Assembly (NCBI GenBank): GCA_036877525.1 | Contig: JAZGTH010000013.1 | Span: forward strand, 11,892,001-11,956,000 | Source: Chromobotia macracanthus | Lineage: Eukaryota > Chordata > Actinopteri > Cypriniformes > Botiidae | DNA: 64,000 nt | Direction: 5' to 3' | Shown here: positions 22,201 through 33,239 of the stretch, piece after piece | How positions within the stretch are numbered: position 1 is the stretch's first letter | How the letters are laid out: every line of letters begins with the position of its first letter | Position numbers and translations under genes: made by a program | The notes under the pieces: generated by a model | The model's input: only the letters and a program-made list of their open reading frames with translations | Told to the model about the DNA's origin: nothing | The model's database searches: none

Positions 22201-22815
22201 AAGCCGCCCCCGCGAGTCTTACCTGACAGTAATGCATCCCTGTCCGCTCGGTAGCAGGTTAGTCCGTGCAGCTGAATGGCGGAGTCCGGGATGTTGTCGT
22301 TTAGCCATGTTTCAGTGAAAACAAACACACAACAGTCCCTTGACTCATGCTGTGTAGACCGACTGAGTTGAATTGAGTCCAGTTTATTTACCAACGAGCG
22401 AACGTTTGCGAGCGTTAATGAAGGGATCGCTGGTCTGGTGGGGTTAGCCCTTAGCCTAGCTCGTACACCCCCGCGCTTGCCACGTTTCTGTCCCCTCTCA
22501 CAGCGCCGGCGCCGGCGGCTTGTGCGGGTAGCATCAGTGGACGGGGCCGCGGTCTCAGGGTTCGGCTTCAGCAGCAGGCAGAGGCCTCGTAGCTTCTCGG
22601 TGGTCGCCGGCGAAAGCTGATGTTTGTACGCATGTTTGTACGCACTACCGATTTCCAAAAGGCTCTGGCGATCGTATTTGTGTTTCCGAGCGTTTATCTG
22701 ATGATTTTGCGGAGAAATTAAACTGTTTGAAGACGAAGAGACGAGACTAACAGACATAAAAACACCATCTTTTGGACCCGGAGTAGCCGCTGCGTCCGAC
22801 CGCGCCGCCATCTAT
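19278..22815 (-). mobile_element. Rex1/Babar-like non-LTR retrotransposon, apparently full length
   Basis: The element lies on the minus strand inside the DIRS copy. A 7-bp target duplication GTATTCA flanks it at 19271-19277 and 22816-22822. Its 3' end is a pentamer tail (TGACT repeated about five times on the minus strand, at 19278-19307), preceded by GACAATAAAGCTCAACT. The 5' end falls only about 4 nt before the ORF start codon. Rex1-type elements are known for 3' tails of short tandem repeats. Family name is inferred from protein style and tail; the non-LTR class is certain. Confidence 0.9.
19791..22811 (-). CDS. LINE ORF: endonuclease and reverse transcriptase, 1006 residues, intact
   Basis: A single uninterrupted frame. 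The N-terminal region (about 1-125) carries an Arg/Lys cluster (RRRRRCERGQKRGKRGG) that could bind nucleic acid. An APE-type endonuclease follows from about residue 130, with GGLCVYVN, AGDFNHANLK and a closing YSDHISVM (SDH motif). A linker leads to a reverse transcriptase with NDYRPIALTP, FAYRPNRSTDDAI, LFIDFSSAFNTI, GAPQGCVLSPLLF and the catalytic FADD at residues 777-780 (20472-20483). The C-terminus contains WYGNCSAADRKTLQR, typical of this LINE group. No lesions were seen, so the copy may be young and coding-competent. The ATG at 22811 sits in GATGGCGGCG, almost at the element's 5' end. Its antisense frames are shadows. Confidence 0.95.
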   Translation of the reverse strand: MAARSDAAATPGPKDGVFMSVSLVSSSSNSLISPQNHQINARKHKYDRQSLLEIGSAYKHAYKHQLSPATTEKLRGLCLLLKPNPETAAPSTDATRTSRRRRRCERGQKRGKRGGVRARLRANPTRPAIPSLTLANVRSLVNKLDSIQLSRSTQHESRDCCVFVFTETWLNDNIPDSAIQLHGLTCYRADRDALLSGKTRGGGLCVYVNREWCNNAAVVTKHCSSLVEVMFVKCRPFYLPREFTAIVIVAVYIPPCANAKDALRELYSAISDQQTNNPDGFFIIAGDFNHANLKTVLPKFYQHVNFATRGTNTLDFVYTTQKDAYRAEPRPHLGYSDHISVMLIPAYNPLLKITKPVQKLITVWPDDATSALQDCFQTTDWSMFKEAATYNNSTDLHEYTETVSAYIKKCIDDVTVTKTITTRANQKPWMTAKVRGLLKTRDEAFRSGDKAALKTARASLSCGIKNAKRSYAQKINNHFTDSRDSRSLWRGIQTITDYKPLPQACDDDTSLPDALNQFYSRFEMQNDTPAQKLPTPPTDQALCLSPAVVRKTLSRINPRKATGPDNIPGRVLRDCAAQLTDVLTDIFNISLSQAVVPMCLKSTTIIPVPKKSPVSCLNDYRPIALTPIMMKCFERLVMNHIKTSLPNTLDPLQFAYRPNRSTDDAISSTLHLALTHLDQKNTYVRMLFIDFSSAFNTIIPQQLINKLHLLGLNNSLCNWILDFLTERPQSVRVGHNTSSTTTLSTGAPQGCVLSPLLFTLLTHDCTAKFSSNHIIKFADDTTVVGLISNNDETHYREEVAQLAAWCGANNLTLNVEKTKEVVMDLRRNSTDHPPLTIDSSTVERVSSTKFLGVHITEDLTWTTNTTSLSKKAQQRLHFLRRLKRASLPPPILTMFYRGTIESVLTSCITVWYGNCSAADRKTLQRTVNTAAKIIGAPLPSILDIFLSRCSNKATSIVKDPTHPSHSLFQLLPSGKRYRSIRARTARLLNSFFPQAVRALNSSTAPL

Positions 22816-22980
22816 GTATTCATGTATCATATGTATGTATCTATTGCAATGTATTCACTCCCACCTATGTTGGAAGGCACCTTAAACACAAGCTGGAAGG
22901 TTGCAACATAGCGACATGAACCCCTAGTGTCATTATCAACACAACATCTTGTTCCCTCTATCAGGGAACAAAAGATGCTA

Positions 22981-24290
22981 AAGATTCACTAAAGATGTAA
23001 TTATTTATGAACAAGTTCACTCAATTAATGTTAATAGATATATTCTCCACCATTATAATAATGTAGCGAATCGAATGTCAGATCAACAAAACTGTTGTTT
23101 AAAACATTATTTAATTCATGGAATAGTTCATTTAGTTCAATGGAAAATATGTAAAATTAATCGTCATTAAATATGCATATTTTGGGAAATGTGTATAACT
23201 AGACAAAAACATACATTAAACATATAACCAAATGCAAGGAGAGGGAGAGAGAGAGAGAGGGAATGTTAGACTTGTAAAAAGTTAAATCAATTAAGCATTT
23301 CTGAATGAACCATCAGTTGAATCACCTTGGAAAAAGGGAACAACGTAACATGGCTATTCTATTAAAATCAGATACTTGCATTGAGTTGTAGTGCAGAGCT
23401 CGAATCTGAATGCACGTGGAGAGTCCTGATGGTTCAGAAATGAGATGTAGTTCATTGAATTGCAAAGGGATTGAGCCAGGAGCTGCACCCTTTGTTGGGG
23501 GAGGGGTGACAGGGCCAAAGATCCTTGATTGAAGAGCAGAAGAGACGAAGAGAAGAGCTAAGAGCTTACAAGTTTAAGAGAGTGTTGGTGGTCATTTTAA
23601 CTTCACAAAGGTCACGCCCAGTGAGGCCAAAATCAACCAATAGGTGTTGAGCATGTAAATGTTTCTTTGTCTTACTCAACACCTTATTTGCATGTTATAT
23701 GGCTGCATGGCATATTTGCAAATATTAATCCAGATTATTGTAAAAAGACTATCATGCCTGTTATGGTTACACAAGATTTATGGTCTAATAGGAAATCAGC
23801 AGACGATCTGTTAGATACTAACACTACTACTATAGCAACACCTGTCAAAACTTGGAAAAATATTTGATCACTGTATAAAATCACCAAGATACTGCCTAAA
23901 TAAAAAGATTAAAAACAAAAAATAAAACCACGCTAATATATATAAGATTAATTTAGACAGTTGTAACCATTTTAAAAGTGTTTAGTGTTTTAAAATGTGT
24001 TTAGGTGTTTGTTTTTCTTACCTTACTGCAAATACTGACCTTTCTCATTTGTAAAGTTTTTATACCAGTTCCCTAACTCCATCCACAACTCTTTTTAATT
24101 TACTCTTTGTCTTTGTCAATGCCCATGTACTCTTATTTTCCCTGTCCAAGAAGGCATAGTAAAACATAACTAATGTATCACACATGCACATCCACACTGA
24201 CATCCAAAACAGAGAGCCACCTGTGTACAATGTAGCACTCAGGATGTGCTGCTTCCAAGTATGCTGCAAATTTCTCTGAGGGCTTCCTTC
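22981..24290. other. Intergenic sequence, only a short (AG)n run
   Basis: AT-rich DNA without recognisable coding sequence. A GAGAGG/(GA)n microsatellite lies at about 23239-23261. Confidence 0.5.
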
Positions 24291-24299
24291 ATATCAGCT

Positions 24300-26480
24300 T
24301 TTAGATTATCCATCTTTTAGATTAGATTAGATTTAACTTTATTGTCATTATGCCGAGTACAAGTACAGAGCTAATGAAATACAGTTAGCATCTAACCAGA
24401 AGTGCAGGAATATAGTGATTTATATACACAGATGAGTGCAGGTGAGTTGAAAATATACAATATTTACAGAAAGTGTGCATAATATGAGCAGCGAGTGCAA
24501 ACATATATGGATATGAGTGAGGCAGAAAAACAGCAGCAATACACATACAGATAGTTATATGTACAAAAGTGTTGTGTATGAGTAGTGAAAATAGCATGAA
24601 TTTTAAACAATGTACAGAATGTGCAAAATATGGGAAGGGCAAGTAAGAAGAGCCTGACCATTAAACAATGTAAATGTGCAAAAAAATAAGAGCAACAGTA
24701 GTAATAGTGACAGACTGAGCAAATATGAATAGTGCAAATGAGTTCATACGTAGGTAAATTGGTGGTGTGGAGTTGACCAGGGTCACAGCCTCGTGGAAGA
24801 AGCTCTTCCTGAGCCTACTGGTCCGAAAGCGTAGACTCCTGTAGCAACTGCCAGATGGGAGGAGGGTGAAAAGTCCATGGGTAGGGTGGGAGACATCCTT
24901 GATGATGTTCCTAGCCCTACCCAGGCAGCGCTTGAGATAAATATCCTTGATGGTGGGTAGCTGAATGCCGGTTGTCCATTGGGCAGTTTTCACCACCCGT
25001 TGGAGTGCTTTGCGGTCTGACACGCATGTTGCTGTACCATACTGAGATGGAGTTAGTGAGTATGGTCTCAATGGTACAGCGGTAGAAGTCCACAAGTATC
25101 CTTGGGCACAAGTGAACTTTCTTGAGGCTCTGTAAGAAGTAATGGTGCTGCTGTGCCTTTTTGACTAGGGAAGGGGGGTTTATGGAACACATGAGGTCAT
25201 CAGAGATGTGGATGCCAAGGAACTTGAAGCTCAACACACGCTCCACTACAGCTCTGTTGATGTAGATGGGGGTATGCGCATGGTTCTTGGTCTGCCTGAA
25301 GTCCACAATGATTGTTGGTGGCACACCAAACAGCCAAGTGCTGTATCTCATCCCTGTAGGCCGACTCATCGTCGGTCTGGGGTCTGTTAGTCAGCGATAA
25401 GCTGAGTGATGTGGGTAGCAGGGAGACAGGATTTAAGGTGGGCTAAAACCAGTATCTCAAAGCACTTGGCAATGATAGGGGTGAGTGTGACAGGACGGAA
25501 GTTATTAAGGGTCGAGGCAGTGGAGTGCTTTGGGACTGCCATGATGATGGAGGTCTTAAAGATAGCGGGGATAGCTGACTGGGCCAGGGACAGATTGAAA
25601 ATGTCCATAAAGACCTCGGCCAACTGCTCAGCAAGGCTCTAAGCACATGCCCTGGTATACTATCTGGGCCAGCAGCCTTCTGTGCATTCACCCTGCTCAG
25701 AGTGGAGCAAACATCTGAGGTGTAGAGTGTGAGAGTTCCATTTTGTGGGAAACCTCTATATTGTTACTATCGAAGCAAGCATAGAAATGGTTGAGCTCAT
25801 CAGGGAGAGAGGCAGAGCTGGAGGGAGTCACAGTGCTAGGTGGTTTATAATCCGTGATAGACTGTATGCCTTGCCACATATGCCGGGGTCTGAAGAGTTT
25901 AAGTGTTCCTCGATTTTTTGCTTGTATGCAAGTTTGCCCTTCCTTACACTGGTTCTGGCTGAGCTGTAAGCCACCCTATCTCTAGACCTGAAGGCTGCAT
26001 CTCTAGCTTTGAGCAGGAAGCAAACCTCTCTGTTCATCCAGGACTTCTGATTGGGGAATGTTTTTATAGTTTTGTGTGTTGTTACACTGCTCACACACTT
26101 ATTAATGAATTCCAGAACAGAGTTGAAGTAAGTGTTGATATTGATCTGAGAGTTTGTGGTGGCCTGGGCAGCAAACACACTCCAGTCTGTGTGCTGGAAC
26201 TGATGCTAAAGAGTGGAGTCAGCACCTTCAAGCCAGATCTTGATGGTTCTCCTTGTGGGTTTGACACGTTTGACCGGGTGATGACCGGGTGATGACCGAG
26301 TGATGACCGGGTGATGACCAGGTGATGACCGGATGATACTTGGGGAGCAGGAACAAAGAGATATTGACCCAGGTGGGGGAGGGGTGTGACATTGTAGGCA
26401 TTAGTCACATTAGTGTAAACATGGTCCTAAGTTTTATGTCCCTTTGTGGTGCAGGAGACATTTTGGTGACATTTAGGGAG
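24300..26480 (-). mobile_element. Decayed Rex1-like LINE, second copy
   Basis: Its pieces are collinear with the intact LINE at 19278-22815 but from a different subfamily. On the plus strand it begins at a TTAGA-type tail (about 24308-24332), then the 3' UTR. ORF pieces run leftward from about 26480 to 24740 with many frame changes. Recognisable blocks include an endonuclease end, WMNREVCFLLKARDAAFRS, DSIPGHVLRALL, NNFRPVTLTPIIAKCFEILV, VVERVLSFKFLGIHISDDL and RFRTSRLRKSFFHEAV. It is 5' truncated within the endonuclease, and a minisatellite at about 26266-26337 has expanded inside it. Confidence 0.88.
26266..26337. repeat. 11-bp minisatellite inside the LINE remnant
   Basis: About 5-6 units of TGATGACCGGG with single-base variants, within former endonuclease/linker sequence. 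The 11-bp unit is not a multiple of three, so each unit gained or lost shifts the former reading frame. Confidence 0.85.
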
Positions 26481-26654
26481 TCTGTGTGCAATCTGTGGTC
26501 TGTGTGCAAGTCTTAAAGGTGATCTTCAACCCAAGACTCAGAAGTGCTACATAGTTTCTTACTGGTGTTATGAAGGCAATGTCAAGGAGATAAGTTGCAG
26601 GATAATCTCTCATTTTCTCTCCATAAGAATGGACTCCTGCAATAATACCCTCTT

Positions 26655-26860
26655 CAAAGGGCACACAATAACTTGCTAGCAGGTTCATCTTCATTACCCC
26701 TCGCTGGTGGAATAATCTTCTAAACTCTGTTCAGTCTGCTACATCCCTAACTGTGCATGGTTGATGTTATTCCCTCCTTATGAGTTCACTTCATTGTTTT
26801 CTTCACATTATAAGTTGCTTTGGATAAAAGTGTCTGCTAAATGTCTAAATGTAGCACAAT
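26655..26860 (+). mobile_element. L2-type LINE 3' fragment
   Basis: A short conserved C-terminal coding piece (RWWNNLLNSVQSATSL in one frame, about 26700-26745) is followed by the L2-type 3' tail with GCTTTGGATAAAAGTGTCTG at 26816-26835. It has the same architecture as 39190-39527. Confidence 0.7.
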
Positions 26861-28915
26861 ATTAGCATGATGCTAGCATGACATAACATGATATTAACAT
26901 GACTTGACTTTAATTAGAATGATAGATATACTAAAATATGGCTTATGATGTTAGGAGGTTGCCAGGACAATACGCAAAGCCCACTGACATCCCAAGTCAG
27001 CTAAGCCCACCCACGTCTCTACAGTGTTCTATTGCTGAGATCTGGCTTATTTGTTTTATTATATGGTTTATTAAGAGGCCACCCACTTGTCTCTATGATG
27101 TTCTGATGCCTTTCACATTTTTAAATGGAAGTCAATGGGGTGGTTGCTAGGGCATGGCTATGAAGTTGAAATGTCACCATGTGTTGCTGCTTATCAATCA
27201 GAGCGATATGTACCCCCAAGTCTCTACGACATTCTGATGCGGAGGTATAATGTCATAAAATTCAGCTCAATGTTAAGTCTATGGATTTTTTCGCCCACTT
27301 TTTTATACACCCTAAAAACATTGTACACGATCGTTTATAAAAGTCATAGCACACCCCTCCTCAATAAGCTGGTCGATTAGACACCTGATTCATGGGTCTA
27401 CGACAAACGGTGTGAAACAAGTTACAAACCAAAATTTTGTCCAGAAGAAATAGTAGTAGTATGCAGGAGAATAATAGTGATGCTTTGCATCGCAAGAACC
27501 AATTCAGAGTCTGCGCTGATAAGGTTCTCACATGACGAAGAAATGACATACTAAATTATACATTAAATTAATAAATATATAATAAATTATACTTTTATTA
27601 TAAATTACATTGTCCATAAATTCTATGGCCAATTCAGAATTTGGTCTGGTCAGGCTCTCGTGACCAGAAGGGGCACCCCGCTGGACAGTTAACACTACAT
27701 CCAGCCCCCGGAAAAGACACAACCATAACAGGGGTGCAGATTATTTCCTAAATTCTTAAGCCCTTTAAACAATATATGCTATAATAACATACCTTTTAAT
27801 CCATCACACCATAACCTTTAAATGATATTAAATATGTGAGAGGAAAGGGGGGAAAGCAGAGGTAAAACTGAGGTCACGTCCTGGGTATCAACACCTCATC
27901 GGGGGAAGCATGAAACCATATGTTTGGGAACCAGCACCAGAAAAGTTTTATTGTTTAATATGTTCCTGCAAATGAACCCAGTGCTGATCACTAGACCAGC
28001 TGCCTTACACTTAGAAGTGAAAAGTCATACATCTGGGGAATGACATGAGGATGAGCAAATGGTGGAAGAGTTTTCCTTTTTGTTGAATTATCTTTTTAAA
28101 CAATATATTATTAAACTTGACCTATCATCTTGAAATATTACATGATAAATCTGGTTAATGATTATCCATTTATCATAAAGAATAGCTCTTCTGTTCTCCA
28201 CTTACAACTGGAGGCAAAAAGACTACAAACATTGATGCACTACTTGTTTCACTGGGGCTTGCAAAGTTGGTTTATATTGATCGGCTTGGTCATCTGCATT
28301 TTCTAGATCTGACCTGGGCTTGAGCTAATGTGGTAAAACGTGGATGTGGCATTGGAAGCTGGCAATAGAAGTCACAATTATGGTAAGCGACATAACACGC
28401 CACATGCTTCAGATATTCAGCCAATCACAATGCCCTGTATCAGCTGGTCTATCAGAGTATGCTGGATGGGTGTTTAAAGGGGCATGGCATAGAGGAGCTT
28501 CAGTAATGTACAGTATGTGAAAAATGTGTTTTATTGAAATTTAAACCGTTAACATTCTATTACAACCAATATACAAAATAACGGTCTTTGAAAATAGCAT
28601 AAGATCCCTTAAAAAGTCACTACTGGCTCTGCACCAACCTACCTTCACAAACTCATGCACATCTACACCCCTTCCGGATCCCTACAGTCAGAAAAAGAAT
28701 GTCACCTGGTAATACCCTATTACGGCTTACTTAATTGAATAATTGATTGAAGAATTTACTTAATTCTGCCCTTTAATTGATTATAGCATACTGACATCAT
28801 TACAAATTCATACAAAATGGAGTTTTGTATACCAATTCAAAATTTGTACCAATGGTATATAGAAGACTGTAAATTCAAACACCTATTAAAATACAATATG
28901 CCCTATTGAGTCTAT
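26861..28915. other. Intergenic sequence, weak repeats
   Basis: No gene recognised. The stretch near 27070-27300 (TGGAAGTCAATGGGG, TTGCTAGGGCATGGC) resembles a widespread teleost repeat. The rest is AT-rich with scattered short ORFs that match nothing. Confidence 0.5.
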
Positions 28916-28924
28916 TGCTTCTAA

Positions 28925-30271
28925 TAGAAGGCAAAGCTTATTAATTGGACGTTCCAAGTGTTAGATTTGGCTTGAACTTTTACGGCGCGAAATAAACCTT
29001 TGTTGTCTGGGTAGGTCTCCAGAACCCTTCCAATAAGCCATGAGCCACATGATGCTGAAGGATCAGCAATAATCACAATGTCTCCAATAGGACAACTTCT
29101 ACGTTCTTTGTTCCATTTTTGTCACTTTTGCAACAAGGGTAAGTATTCTTGTACCCATCTTTTCCAGAAGAGATCTGAAATATATTGCACTTGCCTCCAC
29201 CTCTTTTTGGCATACAGATCAGACCTTTCAAACAAACCAGGCGGTAATGCAGGATTTTCTTTCATAAGCAGAAGATGATTTGGCGTAAGAGCTTCCAAAT
29301 TATTAGGATCACTAGACAGTTTAGAAATGGGTTGATCATTCAATATAGCTTCTGCTTCACACAAGACAGTTTGCAATGCCTCGTCATCCAGTGTTCGTTG
29401 TCGAAGGACTGCACATAGAATCTGTCTCATCATTTGAATCATACGCTCCCATACTCCTCCATAATGACAGCTTGAAGGTGGGTTAAAACTCCAATGAACT
29501 GAATGTCGTTGTATCTTTGCATTGTTTAATGCAATAAGTGCCTCTTTTAGTTCCCGCTCAGCACCATTGAAATTTGTCCCGTTATCAGACCTCATGTGAG
29601 AGACCTGTCCATGACAACAGACAAACCTGCGCAAGGCACTGATGCATGAGTCTGTATCTAGAGAGTATGCCATTTCCAAATGAACAGCTCTACTTGCCAT
29701 ACAAGTAAAAACCACTCCATAGCGTTTCACTTTACTCAGTCCCTGTTTCACTTAAATGGAGCCAAAAAAAATACACTCCTACATTAGTAAAATGGAGTAA
29801 ATCAGGGGTGATTCTTTTCACTGGAAGGTCATGGATATGACCTGGATGGATATGATATTTTACTGGATGTGCCATCTTCTGTTCACCCAACTTTCCCTTA
29901 TAGCGTCTACAGATGACACACAAATTATCTTTCTTGCAACAGACTTAGGTCCAGAATCCAGTACTTGTACCGGAGCTTGGAAATCATCTGATTTCTACAA
30001 CCATGAACCAATTGTTCATAAATGTCTCGCATGTCTCGCATTCTCGATCTTTCAATAACAAAATGGGATGTTTCCTTTTAATTGGCATAGCTGACTTACC
30101 AAGTCTTCCTCCCACAAGCAGCAATCTATCACGCAACATAAGATCCAAACTATAGACAGAACAGTTTTTTTTAACGGCAACACCTCTGTCCTTAAGCTCA
30201 GCAATTTCTTTATCAAAATTGTTCCTGTTGGCTGAAACGAATGATGCTAATCTCAGCCTTATACAGATCAT
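28925..30271 (-). pseudogene. BEL/Pao integrase and C-terminal domain remnant
   Basis: The Zn-binding region is at 30271-29732 (CVICRRYKGK). The integrase core is 29751-29122, a clean 209-codon frame containing FTCMASRAVHLEMA, SDNGTNFNGAERELKE and HYGGVWERMIQMMR. It continues in another frame to about 28925 as the BEL C-terminal domain, reading RRSCPIGDIVIIADP and WLIGRVLETYPDNKG. This is the best-preserved segment of the copy. Confidence 0.9.
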
Positions 30272-30419
30272 CAGACCACAGCATTTACCTTTATCACCAT
30301 TTTTAGCTCTGGGTCATCATCAGTCAAATCAGATAACTTACTTGTGGGGAACTGCATGTCACTCGGCTTCCAGAGAAAACTCAGACCATCTATCCATTGC
30401 TTATTGTCCAGAGAATGGT

Positions 30420-31900
30420 CCACTTTTAATCCAGGAGATGCATCATCTGCGGGATTTTCTTTAGTAGGAATGTATCGCCACTGTCAAGGTTGTGTTGTGC
30501 CCCTTATGCAAGACACTCTGTTAGCGACAAATGTATGAAACTGTCTTGTCTTCATTCTTAATGTAACTGAGGACAGTTTTGCTGCAGTTCCACTGCTTCT
30601 GGAGGACTGATGGTATGGCATCATCCCAGCCCAAGTTCTGTCTGCACAACTCCTGTAAAAGCACTTTAGCAGGCAGGATAAGTGGAAACCCAAAAGATAA
30701 CAGACAGAGCTTACCACAGATAGAATACCTCTCCTTGTACATGGTCGATTTTTTAAGGAAATCTTAAACTGAAAGGTATCAGATTCCACACTCCATTGGA
30801 GACCTAAAGCTCTTTTAACAGGCAACTTGTCTCGATCCAAATCCAGCTGCTGTATATCCTTGGCTCGGTTTTCCTCAGAGACTGACTGCAACACTTTGCG
30901 ACTGTTGCTGATCATGCTGACCATAGAAATGCCCGCTTCTTCAGAGGAGACACTCTTTAAACAATCATCCACATAGAAGTTATTGTTTCCATCAATTACT
31001 TCTGATGGAAAGTCAGCTTGGTTGTCCTTCGCAGTTTGTTTCAACGCATAGCAAGCACAGCTTGGAGAAGAGACAGCTCCAATGAGATGAACCATCATCC
31101 TAAATGTAATGGGCTCTCTATTTAATTCTCCACCAGGCCACCACAAGAAATGAAGTCTACATCTTCCACAGCCACTTTAACTTGATGGGACATTGCTTCA
31201 ACGTCCACCATAAAGGCTAGTGGCTCTTGCCTGAATCTCATCAATACACTTACCAAAGAACTGGTAAGGTTAGGGACAACATTTGACAATTCAGTGATGT
31301 TCCTTTGTATGTTGCTCCACAGTCGAACACGACCCTCAATGAATTCTTCTTAGGATGAAACACCCCTTGATGAGGAATGTACCAAACTTTGCCATCCACA
31401 CAATCAAGTTGGTGATCTGGTACCTTCTCAGCATAACCTTTGTGTATAACATCAACAAGAAAATGAGTGTACTTCTCACAAAACTCCTGTTTTTTTTCCA
31501 ATTTCCTTTTCAAACCATGAAATCGTTGACCAGCAGCACAGAGGTTGTCAGGTAGTGTAACAATATCAGTCTTGAATAGTAATCTCAGGCTGTAATGTCC
31601 ATCTTTGAGCATGGCTATACTGTTCATTATGCTCATGAATCAAAGATCTTCTCTTGACATTTCTCTTTCATAAACAGTGCTTTCACTGAAATCATGATTA
31701 AACTGATTGTTAAGCAGCTCTTCCAATTTCACAACAGAAATTCTGTTAAAAGCAACAGCAGAATGACCAGCTTCATTCTCATGGTCACTGTTTCCTTCCA
31801 CAGTCCCATTGACAACACATCCCAACAGGGTTTTAATGGCAAATGGCCCAGTTATGATGTTCTCAGAATTGATAGGCATCTTCAGCTGTGTATAGACAGC
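30420..31900 (-). pseudogene. BEL/Pao reverse transcriptase and RNase H remnant
   Basis: 31879-31250 carries the RT N-terminal half, including LRVVFDCGATYKGTSLN. 31146-30484 carries NNFYVDDCLKSVSS with the YVDD catalytic box, then GLQWSVESDTFQF. The RNase H end at about 30480-30420 reads WRYIPTKENPADDAS in the minus frame. Multiple stops and frameshifts break it. Confidence 0.85.
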
Positions 31901-31958
31901 AGGAAGTGGGAAGAAATGGTTGGTGTTTATACCACTAATTTTCAGTCCATCAATAATA

Positions 31959-33169
31959 CTACAGGACTATTAGACTTACAGACTGTTCCTGACTCATGGT
32001 GCGAAGAAGAATATTGACCCTCTTTCCACTCAAATTCAGCTCATTCTTTAAATGTTCTGAACAGATGGTAGCTGAGCTTCCCAGGTCCAGAAAAGCATAT
32101 GTCTGCATCACTTTATTATCTTTAATAGCTTTAACTTGAACTGGTATGATTGCCATCAGATTTCTCTCATTTTCCGCCCCTGTATGACCACGTTTAAGTA
32201 GGCACAACCTTGCTCTTTTCCACTGGCTCTTTCACGGTGACCTCTTTGCATTATATGTGCAGGATTGTTGGGTGTGTTTCTCCACAAATGTCACAGTTCA
32301 GATGATTCTCGCATTCCTTACTTAGTTGTCCAGTCTTTAGACAACCAAAACAAATTCCCTTAGCTTTCAGGAATTTGATCTTGTCATGATCTTGTCAAAA
32401 CACCTTTCCAACTGGTGTTGATTTGCACAAAACAAGCAGTTTCCATTAGACTTAGATACAGGGCAGAAGCTTTACTGTGTTGATGTATTGGTCTTCTTAG
32501 CTGGAACAGAAGCAGCAACATTAGTGGCAAAACTATTTCTTGTAAAGGTTTTACAGGGTTTTAACTTTAAACCTGTGCCATGCTTGTGTAGAATGTTTCC
32601 AAACACAGGTTCAGTATAAACTCAACCACGTGTAAGTACTTTGCTCTGTCTTGACTGGACTCCATCATCTCACAAGCCTTAGCTCTCCATTGCTCTCTCA
32701 GCTTGTAAGGTATTGTAACTTCATTACAATAATTTTCATGTTGCTAGGCATGTTAAGCTCTTGCATGTAAGAAAGTTCCCCCATCGTATGCAACATGTAC
32801 ACAAAAACAAAGCATAAGCCTGCAATCTCAGCACATCCTCAGCCTTTAAAATGGGCCAACCTAAGTTTTTCACCATATAGGCAGTAGATACCTTAAATTC
32901 ATTACCAAAATGTTCCTTTAGTAATCTTTTGGCCAATGCATAGCCTCTGTCTGGGGCCATATGTTGGCAACTGCAGACCAGGTCTTTAGGCTGCCCCCTA
33001 GTAAACTGCTCGAGAAAATACAAGCGATCCTTTTCGTTGGTTGTTTTCTGCTCACTGCCATGTTCAAATGCTCTAATGAATGGAATATATTGCAATGGGT
33101 CACCATCAAAGACTGGAATCTTCCTTTTTTGGTAGGACAGGAGGATTTCCTTGCTGTTGAACAAGGCAA
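31959..33169 (-). pseudogene. BEL/Pao gag and protease remnant
   Basis: 33164-32736 reads KIPVFDGDPLQYIPFIRAFE, the typical BEL Gag opening, with TRGQPKDLV later. A cysteine-rich stretch follows (about 32460-32250). The protease segment 32207-31959 has YAFLDLGSSATICSE; the usual D-S/T-G catalytic triplet reads DLG here, consistent with loss of function. Frameshifts separate the pieces. Confidence 0.82.
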
Positions 33170-33239
33170 GTTGTTAATTCTTCTTGCCTTTTCAGGACTT
33201 CAAGCAAGGGATAACCAGTAGGAGGAAGAACATGTCTCA

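Larger units (their letters stand above)
17215..22980 (+). mobile_element. DIRS1-like tyrosine-recombinase retrotransposon, decayed and split by a LINE
   Basis: Fragments of RT, RNase H and tyrosine recombinase lie in order at 17215-18420. Non-coding 3' sequence runs to 19277 and resumes at 22816, after the inserted LINE, up to the ending near TCCCTCTATCAGGGAAC (about 22955-22975). DIRS elements have no LTR integrase and instead insert through a tyrosine recombinase. Most of gag and the RT core are missing, and frames are broken throughout. Confidence 0.82.

Noticed and set aside
26266..26337. CRISPR-like array
   Set aside because: The units are 11 bp and contiguous with no spacers, in a vertebrate LINE; it is a minisatellite.
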